18,594 nucleotides of DNA from JAZKSG01 sp964384785 (GTDB lineage: Archaea > Thermoplasmatota > E2 > DHVEG-1): contig CAYLLH010000090.1 of NCBI GenBank assembly GCA_964384785.1, forward strand, positions 1-18,594. The letters are read 5' to 3'. The number at the start of each line of letters is the position of its first letter. Within the stretch, counting starts at the first letter, position 1. The position numbers and the translations under genes are program-made. This document shows, piece after piece, positions 1 through 5,129 of this stretch. The notes below the pieces were generated by a model. That model was given only the letters and a program-made list of their open reading frames with translations. It was not told where the DNA came from and ran no database searches.

Positions 1-237
1 CCAAAGTTTCAATCAAACTTTGGTAAATCTTTTTGTAAACTTGTTAAAAAAGATACTAATTTTACTGCTAAAATGGATGAATTAGGAACCATTGTTTGGG
101 AGAACTGTGACGGAAAAACAACAGTAGAAGAAATCCTTAAGAGACTAAAAAAAGAGTTCCCTGATGAAGAAAAACTCGATGAAAGATTATACATATTTTT
201 GTATCAGATGAACAAACTTGATTACATCGAATACTAA
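1..237 (+). CDS. PqqD-like protein, C-terminal part (gene starts before the window)
   Basis: The open frame runs in phase from base 1 to the TAA at 235-237, giving 78 residues with no start in view, so the N-terminus is outside the window. The segment LDELGTIVWENCDGKTTVEE followed by a helix and a closing 'NKLDYIEY' matches the PqqD/HPr-rel-A fold: a small winged-helix-like domain with a conserved D-x-x-G-x-x-(I/V)-W, then D-G-(x)-T-(V/I)-x-E-(I/L), then a C-terminal 'L...G-L-I'. Known members bind peptides and present them to radical SAM enzymes, as in PQQ and other RiPP pathways, or occur as stand-alone or fused recognition modules. The partner is not visible, because the next gene downstream is convergent. 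A peptide-modification role is therefore inference from the family. Confidence 0.72.
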   Translation, partial: PKFQSNFGKSFCKLVKKDTNFTAKMDELGTIVWENCDGKTTVEEILKRLKKEFPDEEKLDERLYIFLYQMNKLDYIEY

Positions 238-262
238 AAAAAACAAATTTTTTATTTTTTTT
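236..262. terminator. Bidirectional T-run/A-run terminator between convergent genes
   Basis: An A-run (236-243) is followed by T-runs (248-250 and 252-262, interrupted by single bases) between the convergent PqqD-like and Dph6-like genes. Read in either direction it gives a U-rich transcript end, the usual archaeal intrinsic terminator. It overlaps the end of the minus-strand coding sequence. Confidence 0.5.
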
Positions 263-923
263 CTAAAAATGCTTTTTTAACAATCAAATAACCATTGTCT
301 CTATTCCAAACTTTTTCACTTTTATCAATAACGATTTTTTTTTCAAATAATGGACTATCCAGTACTAATGTTTCAAATTCTCCACCCTCGCCAGCTGTAT
401 TAATCATGTATTTTTCTTCTATTTTTTTAAGATCATTGATAGAATTATTATCTATTTTCCTTCCAAGCCAACTTTCTTCTAAACCTTCAGCGAAAACACC
501 AATAATAATTACCTCAAAACCCTTTTTTACTATGTCTTTAAGGAGAATATCTTGTTTTTTATGCCATAGAGGTGTAAAACTTTCCAGTTCAAGCTCATCG
601 CAAATTTTTTTGATTCTACTTTTTTGATAAGTTGAAGCGATAGTTCCACTTACTACACCATCAACATTTAACTTAAGAAGAGCATTTTTTAAATCTTTTA
701 GTTCTTTTTCTTTTTCTCCTCTTGTTTTCTTGATAGTTAAAGGAATATTCATAGCTTCAGCTTGAAGTTTAGTCATATGAATATTTACAGTGTGAAACAT
801 CCATGAATCTTTTTTCTCAGAAAACATTGATAAAAAATTGGTGACATTCAAACCTTTTTTTTCTGCTAAATAGGTTGCATAAACTGAATCTTTACCGCCT
901 GATAACAGTGATACTACATTCAT
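252..923 (-). CDS. dph6: Diphthine--ammonia ligase family protein (MJ0570/Dph6, ATP-pyrophosphatase fold)
   Basis: This 223-residue protein opens MNVVSLLSGGKDS. SGGKDS (residues 8-13) is the PP-loop of N-type ATP pyrophosphatases. Further family signatures are SGTIASTYQKSRI (about 92-104), the 'TPLW' at 117-120 and GEGGEFETLVLDSPLF (178-193). Eukaryotic Dph6 adenylates diphthine on elongation factor 2 and amidates it to diphthamide. Archaeal members of this length (about 220-230) are assumed to do the same on aEF2. I chose the ATG at 921-923 over an in-frame TTG at 942-944 because it puts methionine directly before the P-loop strand and has a GGA element about 8 bases upstream. A TATA-like box lies about 25 bases before this ATG, so the message may be leaderless. 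The gene is divergent from archaease, another translation/RNA-maturation gene. Confidence 0.85.
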   Translation of the reverse strand: MNVVSLLSGGKDSVYATYLAEKKGLNVTNFLSMFSEKKDSWMFHTVNIHMTKLQAEAMNIPLTIKKTRGEKEKELKDLKNALLKLNVDGVVSGTIASTYQKSRIKKICDELELESFTPLWHKKQDILLKDIVKKGFEVIIIGVFAEGLEESWLGRKIDNNSINDLKKIEEKYMINTAGEGGEFETLVLDSPLFEKKIVIDKSEKVWNRDNGYLIVKKAFLEKK

Positions 924-942
924 CTTGATTTTTCCTAAAAAC

Positions 943-953
943 AAGTATAAGGT
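943..953. promoter_or_regulatory. TATA-like element between the divergent dph6 and archaease genes
   Basis: CAAGTATAAGG lies about 25 bases before the dph6-like ATG (minus strand) and about 40 bases before the archaease ATG (plus strand). Either gene, or both, could use it. There is no other clear TATA box in the 64-base gap. No start site is known, so this is a positional inference. Confidence 0.35.
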
Positions 954-987
954 TTAACATTAAAAAAGTCATTACACAGTTTATTAA

Positions 988-1404
988 ATGAAAAAATATG
1001 ACTTAATTGATCACACGGCTGATGTTGGAATTAGAGCCTACGGAAAAAATATATCAGAAGCTTTTGAAAATGCTGCCAAAGGAATGTTTGACATAATAAC
1101 AGATAACTCTGAAATTGAGTCCAAAGGAGAATACAAAATTGATCTTGAAGCAGATGATCTTGAACAATTACTAGTTGATTGGCTTTCTGAACTACTTTTT
1201 ATTTTTGAAACAGAACAAATAGTATTAGGTAATTTCAATGTAGAACTTGACCTTAAAAGTAGTTCTCTTCAAGCTAAAGTCTATGGTGAAGAATTTGATA
1301 CATCAAAACATAAAATTGGTGCTGAAATCAAAGCTGTGACGTATCATATGCTTGAAGTAAAAACAGAAAAACCATATCATGTTCAAGTTTTGTTTGATAT
1401 CTAA
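988..1404 (+). CDS. Archaease (activator of the RtcB tRNA ligase)
   Basis: This 138-residue protein, the usual archaease length, has the diagnostic N-terminus YDLIDHTADVGIRAYG. D8, H9 and D12 lie in the metal-binding loop. The middle has the conserved LLVDWLSELLF (61-71), followed by KAVTYH (115-120) and a final VLFDI whose aspartate (D137) completes the metal site in known structures. Archaease promotes guanylylation and multiple turnover of RtcB, which joins tRNA exons after splicing and repairs RNA. It also appears as a general modulator of RNA-modifying enzymes. RtcB itself is not in the window. The ATG has no obvious Shine-Dalgarno sequence, which fits a short-leader or leaderless message. 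It is transcribed divergently from the dph6-like gene and followed after 49 bases by a DUF454 gene with its own TATA box. Confidence 0.93.
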   Translation: MKKYDLIDHTADVGIRAYGKNISEAFENAAKGMFDIITDNSEIESKGEYKIDLEADDLEQLLVDWLSELLFIFETEQIVLGNFNVELDLKSSSLQAKVYGEEFDTSKHKIGAEIKAVTYHMLEVKTEKPYHVQVLFDI

Positions 1405-1419
1405 GAAACTTATCATGAA

Positions 1420-1440
1420 TTTTTATAACATATATATATT
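1420..1440 (+). promoter_or_regulatory. TATA box for the DUF454 gene
   Basis: TTTTTATAACATATATATATT ends 13 bases before the ATG at 1454. The first TTTATAA core (about 1422-1428) is roughly 26 bases before the start codon, which suggests a nearly leaderless transcript. No Shine-Dalgarno sequence precedes the ATG, in keeping with that. Confidence 0.5.
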
Positions 1441-1453
1441 AAACTTTTAACAC

Positions 1454-1858
1454 ATGAATAATAAAAAATGTAATCCAAAAATAGTTGATAACCGGTTATT
1501 AAAATGCATATTACTCTTGGCTGGGGTGATATCTCTCATTCTAGGGATAATTGGTATTATACTACCCTTACTTCCAACAACTCCTTTTCTCTTACTTTCA
1601 GCAGCATGTTTTGCACGTAGCTCAAAAAAATGTTACAACTGGCTGATGAACAATAAATGGTTTGGAGAATATATAAAAAATTATCATGAAGGCAAGGGAA
1701 TACCTCTTAAGATCAAAATCTATGCGATTTCTCTTTTATGGGTAACAATACTTGCGTCAATAATTTTTTTTATAGGTTCTTTATGGATTAGATTACTTTT
1801 GTTATTAATAGCATTTTTTGTAACAATTCATATTTTGAAAATTAAAACCTTCAGATAA
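1454..1858 (+). CDS. DUF454 (YbaN-type) small integral membrane protein
   Basis: This 134-residue protein carries the DUF454 hallmark at 37-57: ILPLLPTTPFLLLSAACFAR then SS, followed by a short amphipathic stretch with 'YNWLMNNKWFGEYIKNY' (61-77). That is the standard arrangement: one N-terminal membrane helix (about 17-40), a re-entrant or second segment, a cytosolic basic patch (G-x-x-L/I-K-x-K-I near 82-90) and two C-terminal helices (about 90-109 and 112-128). The length is typical. The family is widespread in bacteria (E. coli YbaN) and archaea, and its biochemical role is not established. The neighbours do not indicate a specific function. Its own TATA box argues that it is a single-gene transcript. 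The family call is firm; function is unknown. Confidence 0.85.
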   Translation: MNNKKCNPKIVDNRLLKCILLLAGVISLILGIIGIILPLLPTTPFLLLSAACFARSSKKCYNWLMNNKWFGEYIKNYHEGKGIPLKIKIYAISLLWVTILASIIFFIGSLWIRLLLLLIAFFVTIHILKIKTFR

Positions 1859-1948
1859 AAAATTTCCATGGATTTGAATACTTTCAATCACCCTATATTG
1901 TGATATAAATATCAAAAAAAGCTTTACTATTTTTACCCTTTAAATTAA

Positions 1949-2046
1949 AACCGGACGGATTTCTTCCTAATAAAATCAAGATAATGTTCGATCCCTGTAT
2001 TATTTTTTTCTCCTCCCTTTGGAGAAACCTTTCGGTCCGTCCGGTT
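1949..2046 (+). ncRNA. Candidate structured RNA: long-range 11-bp stem with an internal hairpin
   Basis: In the 264-base gap after the DUF454 gene, AACCGGACGGA (1949-1959) is exactly complementary to TCCGTCCGGTT (2036-2046). Two further U-G pairs are possible on the inside. The enclosed 76 bases contain a perfect 7-bp hairpin, TTTCTCC (2007-2013)/GGAGAAA (2021-2027), with a 7-base loop. The stem is GC-rich in a very AT-rich gap and is followed by a T-run (2065-2080). A TATA-like sequence, ATATAAATA (1903-1911), lies about 40 bases upstream. I see no open reading frame, no tRNA cloverleaf, no C/D or ACA boxes and no SRP or RNase P signature. It could be a free-standing small RNA, a 5' leader element of the downstream glycosidase, or a minute mobile element with terminal inverted repeats. 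Strand is inferred from the T-run. Confidence 0.4.
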
Positions 2047-2064
2047 CTTTCCTCACCCCTCTAC

Positions 2065-2080
2065 TTTTTTTCTTTTTTTT
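2065..2080 (+). terminator. T-run after the candidate structured RNA
   Basis: T7-C-T8 directly downstream of the inverted-repeat element and 42 bases before the glycosidase start. It fits an archaeal intrinsic terminator for an RNA transcribed on the plus strand. If it terminates, the glycosidase needs its own promoter in 2081-2122, where I see only a weak candidate (ACATAAAAC near 2089-2097). Confidence 0.4.
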
Positions 2081-2122
2081 CCAAAATACACATAAAACAA
2101 AAATTGTTACCAACTTGATGAT

Positions 2123-3298
2123 ATGAGTTCAAATAGTTGGTTTAAAAAATCTATAGTTTATCATATTCTTATTGATCGATTCGCAGGTTTTCCATCTCGT
2201 GAGAATTGGAAGAAACCAGATTTTCTTGGTGGAAACCTTAAGGGTATAGAGCAAAAACTTCATTATCTGAAAAACCTTGGTGTGAATACTCTTTGGATTT
2301 CACCATTCTATGAAACTAGTGCTTATCATGGTTATCATGTGACAGATTTTTATGAGGTGGATCCTCATTTTGGTACTAAGAAAGATTTGCAGGATTTAGT
2401 TGATCGTGTTCATGATATGAATATGCGTATTATAGCTGATTTTGTTCCTAATCATGTTTCAAAGATTCATCCTTTTTTTAAAGATGCTCAAGAAAAAAAG
2501 GATAGTGTTTATCGTGATTGGTTTTATTTTAAACGTTGGCCTGATAAATATTTGTGTTTTTTAAGTGTTAAAGATCTACCAAAACTTAACCTTGAAAACT
2601 CTGAAGCTCGAGAACATGTTATTAATGCTGCTAAGCAATGGCTTTCTATGGGTTTTGATGGTTTCCGACTTGATCATTGTATAGGCCCATCACACAAGTT
2701 TTGGAAAATTTTTAGAGAAGAAGTAAAAACTGAGAAACCTGAATGTGTTCTTATTGGGGAGGCTTGGATGAAGGGAATAAAATTTTCTGAACTACGAACT
2801 ATTAATATTCGTTGGAAGTTTTTCAAATGGTTGTTTGGAGCAGCACCTGAAAGTCTTTTTAAGGAATATATTGATGAGCTGGATGGTGTTTTGGATTTTA
2901 AAATTCAGGAGATACTACGTGATAAAGTTGCGAGAAATTTTATTGATGAAAAAGATGTTAAACAAAAAATAAATGATCATTATAGTAGATATCCGGAGGA
3001 TTATTTTTTACCGAGTTTTCTTGATAATCATGATATGGATCGTTTTCTTTTTGAATCACAAAATGATAAAAACCGGTTAAAAAAAGCAGCTGAGATACAG
3101 TTTTCTATGCCGCAGCCACCTATAATATATTATGGTACAGAGATTGGTATGAGTCAAAACAAATCTGTCTGGGAAACAGTGGATCATGGCGATATTCAGG
3201 CGCGTCAACCAATGCAATGGAGTAAAGACTATGATGAAATATTTGATTTTTTTCAAGAACTAATCAAAAAAAGAAAAACAGATATGGATTCTACATAA
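2123..3298 (+). CDS. GH13 alpha-amylase-family glycosidase, cytosolic, lacking the C-terminal beta domain
   Basis: A (beta/alpha)8-barrel enzyme of 391 residues. The GH13 conserved regions appear in order: DFVPNH (106-111, region I), GFRLDHC (180-186, region II, nucleophile D184), IGEAW (211-215, region III, acid/base E213) and FLDNHD (299-304, region IV, D304). The substrate-side motifs YHGYHVTDFYEVDPHFGT (68-85) and PIIYYGTEIGM (333-343) also match. It should hydrolyse or transfer alpha-1,4-linked glucans or oligosaccharides. There is no signal peptide, so it acts in the cytosol, perhaps on glycogen or trehalose-type reserves. The protein ends just after barrel helix 8 (ELIKKRK), where most relatives continue into a domain C of roughly 60-90 residues. 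No remnant of that domain is visible downstream. Exact specificity cannot be read from the sequence. Confidence 0.9.
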   Translation: MSSNSWFKKSIVYHILIDRFAGFPSRENWKKPDFLGGNLKGIEQKLHYLKNLGVNTLWISPFYETSAYHGYHVTDFYEVDPHFGTKKDLQDLVDRVHDMNMRIIADFVPNHVSKIHPFFKDAQEKKDSVYRDWFYFKRWPDKYLCFLSVKDLPKLNLENSEAREHVINAAKQWLSMGFDGFRLDHCIGPSHKFWKIFREEVKTEKPECVLIGEAWMKGIKFSELRTINIRWKFFKWLFGAAPESLFKEYIDELDGVLDFKIQEILRDKVARNFIDEKDVKQKINDHYSRYPEDYFLPSFLDNHDMDRFLFESQNDKNRLKKAAEIQFSMPQPPIIYYGTEIGMSQNKSVWETVDHGDIQARQPMQWSKDYDEIFDFFQELIKKRKTDMDST

Positions 3299-3353
3299 CA
3301 CTTAAATGTTATTTCTGTGTTTGACTGTTAATAAATTTAAGGTGTTAAAAATA

Positions 3354-3560
3354 ATGGCTGAAAATAAAATTACTGAAGATATGAATATACGTGAAGTTCT
3401 TGAGAAACATCCTGAGGTTGTACCTGTTTTTCAAAAGTACAATATGGGATGTGTTGGTTGCATTGCTGCTAGTTTTGAAAAAATAAAGGATATAACAGCA
3501 GTTCATGGAATTGATGTAAAAACTTTTGTTAAAGATCTTAATAATGTAGTTCAAAAATAA
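3354..3560 (+). CDS. DUF1858 / hybrid-cluster-protein-associated redox disulfide domain protein
   Basis: A 68-residue protein with the pattern 'ITEDMNIREVLEKHPEVVPVFQKYNMGCVGC' spanning residues 6-36, in which C33 and C36 form the CxxC of the DUF1858/TIGR03980 family. Upstream in-frame codons exist back to an ATG at 3306, but the ATG at 3354 is preceded by AGGTG (3340-3344) at a good distance and gives the normal family length, so I start there. Members resemble the N-terminal domain of the iron-cluster repair protein ScdA/RIC and often neighbour the hybrid cluster protein. The CxxC is thought to be a redox or metal-binding disulfide. It lies 55 bases after the glycosidase, which need not imply a common role. 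The family call is firm; function is inferred weakly. Confidence 0.82.
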   Translation: MAENKITEDMNIREVLEKHPEVVPVFQKYNMGCVGCIAASFEKIKDITAVHGIDVKTFVKDLNNVVQK

Positions 3561-3567
3561 ATAATTA

Positions 3568-3607
3568 TTTTTTTTTCTTATTTTCTAATACTTTATTATT
3601 TTTTTTT
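3568..3607 (+). terminator. Double T-run terminator after the DUF1858 gene
   Basis: Two runs of nine T (3568-3576 and 3599-3607) lie just beyond the stop codon at 3560, separated by an AT-rich spacer. This fits archaeal T-run termination and separates this unit from the next promoter. Confidence 0.5.
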
Positions 3608-3625
3608 AACAGTTTGATCCTGTTA
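3607..3625 (+). repeat. 6-bp inverted repeat upstream of the TATA box (possible operator)
   Basis: TAACAG (3607-3612), a 7-base centre, and CTGTTA (3620-3625) form a perfect inverted repeat ending 21 bases before the TATA box at 3647. It directly follows a T-run, so a terminator role is unlikely on this strand. An activator-binding site for the small membrane-protein gene is possible. Function is inferred from position only. Confidence 0.3.
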
Positions 3626-3646
3626 TGTTATTTTAATTACAAAAAC

Positions 3647-3658
3647 TTTATATATATT
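3647..3658 (+). promoter_or_regulatory. Strong TATA box for the small secreted/membrane protein pair
   Basis: TTTATATATATT closely matches the archaeal TATA consensus and is preceded by an A-rich stretch that can serve as BRE. It predicts a start near 3673-3678 and a leader of about 30 bases containing the hairpin at 3676-3692 and the ribosome binding site AGGTGAT. Confidence 0.6.
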
Positions 3659-3675
3659 AATTTCAATATAAAATT

Positions 3676-3692
3676 GCTTTCTTTTAGAAAGC
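3676..3692 (+). repeat. Leader hairpin immediately before the ribosome binding site
   Basis: GCTTTC (3676-3681) pairs with GAAAGC (3687-3692) around a TTTTA loop. The stem ends directly at the AGGTGAT ribosome binding site (3693-3699). A 5' hairpin close to the predicted transcription start could stabilise the message or modulate initiation. This is inference from sequence alone. Confidence 0.35.
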
Positions 3693-3703
3693 AGGTGATA
3701 TAG

Positions 3704-4045
3704 ATGAAGAAGAATGCAATAGTAGTAATTAGTCTATTTGCTACTATGCTTTTTGTATCGATGCCTATGGCGTCAAGCATAGAAGCAGAAGGATTAACTC
3801 AGGAAACAGATAAACCTAAACCTCAAGGTATTTTTGGAGATATATGCAGAGATGCATCAGACTCCTTAGGTGATTTGAACAATAAATTAAGAGAACTTTT
3901 AGATGATCCAAATGAGGCAAATGTTCTGACAGCTTACATTATGTTTATAATCATGGGAATTCCTCTCTGTTGGATAATACTAATTGCTTGCCCGATAGCC
4001 GCATTGAATCCTTTCAATGATTATCAATGTAGCTTATGTTCTTAA
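3704..4045 (+). CDS. Small secreted/membrane protein with signal peptide (first of a related pair)
   Basis: I do not recognise a named family for this 113-residue protein. It starts MKKNAIVVIS with a classic signal peptide (hydrophobic core 5-18, SMPMASSIEA then E, likely cut after A28). A hydrophilic segment follows (29-74, with KPQGIFGDICRD at 39-50), then one membrane helix (about 75-98) and a short tail ending in CSLCS (C109, C112). C48, C89 and C96 are also present. The start is fixed by AGGTGATATAG directly before the ATG. It is followed after 25 bases by a second gene with the same leader, a similar signal peptide (SMPM) and a matching KP-x-G-x-F-x-D-I motif, so the two are probably diverged tandem paralogues. 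Topology would place the middle segment outside the cell. Function unknown. Confidence 0.62.
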   Translation: MKKNAIVVISLFATMLFVSMPMASSIEAEGLTQETDKPKPQGIFGDICRDASDSLGDLNNKLRELLDDPNEANVLTAYIMFIIMGIPLCWIILIACPIAALNPFNDYQCSLCS

Positions 4046-4070
4046 AGAATGATAAAAAAGGTGATATAGA

Positions 4071-4553
4071 ATGAAAAAGAAATCAATACTAATTTACAGT
4101 ATATTTGCTGTAATATTGATGTTATCCATGCCGATGGTATCAAATGTACAAGCAGAAAAAGTAAAAAATAATATAGAAATAAAAAAAATAGTTGAAGCTA
4201 TAGATAAACAAGATATAAAATCTACAGAAACGTCTTCAAATATTTTTGTAGAAAATATTGAAAAATTTTTTGATGATTCTGATGATGTAAAACCTTGTGG
4301 TCCATTTTCTGATATAATTAAGGAGATTATCAATCTTATTCAGGCGATTATACAAAAAATAGGCGATATTATTTATGATGGTCTATATGGATTGATTGTA
4401 GCAGGTATCCTAGCTTTAGGGTGGATTGTTTTATGTATTATTGTAATAGTCTTAGTGATAATAGACTTCCTTCTAAGCATACCATATAATATATTAGTCT
4501 TTATTAGAGATATATTACAAAATATACTGGATAATCTACCAGGTTTACTATAG
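4071..4553 (+). CDS. Small secreted/membrane protein, second of the related pair
   Basis: This 160-residue protein has no family that I recognise. The signal peptide MKKKSILIYSIFAVILMLSM ends PMVSNVQA with E29 next, giving a likely cut after A28, the same position as in the preceding gene. A charged extracytoplasmic segment (29-75) leads into KPCGPFSDIIKE (74-85), which aligns with KPQGIFGDICRD of the neighbour. Then come an amphipathic helix (84-103) and a long hydrophobic region (about 104-145), enough for one or two membrane helices. The tail is 'RDILQNILDNLPGLL'. The start is set by AGGTGATATAG (4059-4069), identical over 11 bases to the leader of the previous gene. Probably cotranscribed with it from the TATA box at 3647. 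Convergent with nikR. Confidence 0.62.
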   Translation: MKKKSILIYSIFAVILMLSMPMVSNVQAEKVKNNIEIKKIVEAIDKQDIKSTETSSNIFVENIEKFFDDSDDVKPCGPFSDIIKEIINLIQAIIQKIGDIIYDGLYGLIVAGILALGWIVLCIIVIVLVIIDFLLSIPYNILVFIRDILQNILDNLPGLL

Positions 4554-4586
4554 ATATAAAAATTAATTAAAACTCTCTTTCTTTTT

Positions 4587-5000
4587 TTATATTTTTATTT
4601 TTGTGGTTACAAGTTCGCCGTGTTTTATTCCTTTTAATGCTTTGATGTTATCTGATAGTTTCTGTATGTTTTTGTTTTTTCCCTTCAGTACTAGTACTTC
4701 TAGGCAGTTGTTGTGATCTATGTGTATGTGTGTTGTGGATAGTATTTCTGTTGTGTGGTCGTGTTGTATGTTTAGTAGTTTTTTTGTTAGATTCCCGGTG
4801 TGGTGATCATATATCATGGTTAATGTTCCCATTATTTTTTCTTCTGGTTGGTGTGTTTGTTTTTCTATTAGGTCTTTTCTTATTAGGTCTCTTATTGCTT
4901 CGCTTCTGTTGTTGTATCCTTCTTTTTTGATTTTTTTATCGAATTTTTTTAATAGTTCTGGTTCTGCTGATACTCCAAATCTTGTGATTTTTTCTGACAT
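4587..5000 (-). CDS. nikR: NikR-type nickel-responsive ribbon-helix-helix regulator
   Basis: A 137-residue protein of normal NikR length. An N-terminal ribbon-helix-helix DNA-binding domain ('ITRFGVSAEPELLKKFD', then NNRSEAIRDLIR) is followed by a C-terminal ACT-like metal-sensing domain. All four high-affinity Ni(II) ligands of E. coli NikR (H76, H87, H89, C95) have counterparts at the same spacing: the first H of QHDH, both H of THIHI, and the C of NNCLEVLVLKG. Numbered from the upstream GTG these are H83, H94, H96 and C102. I start at the ATG 4998-5000; an in-frame GTG nine bases upstream (5007-5009) is possible. It is divergent from a metal ABC-transporter operon with a 129-base shared control region, so it probably represses that operon and perhaps itself when nickel is plentiful. 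Confidence 0.9.
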   Translation of the reverse strand: MSEKITRFGVSAEPELLKKFDKKIKKEGYNNRSEAIRDLIRKDLIEKQTHQPEEKIMGTLTMIYDHHTGNLTKKLLNIQHDHTTEILSTTHIHIDHNNCLEVLVLKGKNKNIQKLSDNIKALKGIKHGELVTTKIKI

Positions 5001-5017
5001 TGGTGCCACGTTTTACA

Positions 5018-5090
5018 GGTAAGCGTGTTACTAATTTAAAGTTTTTGTTACCGAAAATATTTTAATAGAATTCCGCATTCTGCGTGCTAC
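5018..5090. promoter_or_regulatory. Divergent nikR / metal-transporter control region with repeated GCGTGYTAC
   Basis: GCGTGTTAC (5023-5031) and GCGTGCTAC (5082-5090) are direct repeats differing at one base. The first lies between a TATA-like box (CTTTAAATTAG read on the minus strand, about 5031-5041) and the nikR start. The second lies about where a transcript from the plus-strand box AATATTTTAATA (about 5056-5067) would begin. GGTAA (5018-5022) and TTACC (5048-5052) also form an inverted repeat. The arrangement suits a repressor that blocks both promoters. It does not match the E. coli GTATGA-N16-TCATAC NikR operator, so the assignment to NikR is inference. Confidence 0.42.
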
Positions 5091-5129
5091 GAAAACAAAA
5101 AAATTAACACATAAAGGAGATAAAAAAAA

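Noticed and set aside
1949..2046. Possible tRNA gene (GGACGGA/TCCGTCC as acceptor stem, GTTCGATCC as T-loop)
   Set aside because: The T-loop-like bases sit in the middle (about 1986-1994) and not 5' of the 3' acceptor strand, their flanks do not pair, and there is no D-arm or anticodon arm.
2959..3360. Frameshifted C-terminal domain of the glycosidase after its stop
   Set aside because: None of the three frames after 3298 shows beta-domain-like sequence, and the ribosome binding site of the next gene follows within about 40 bases.
4730..5022. Plus-strand Leu/Cys/Phe-rich open frames opposite nikR
   Set aside because: They are fully antisense to a NikR frame with all metal ligands conserved. 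The hydrophobic look comes from the complement of its codons.
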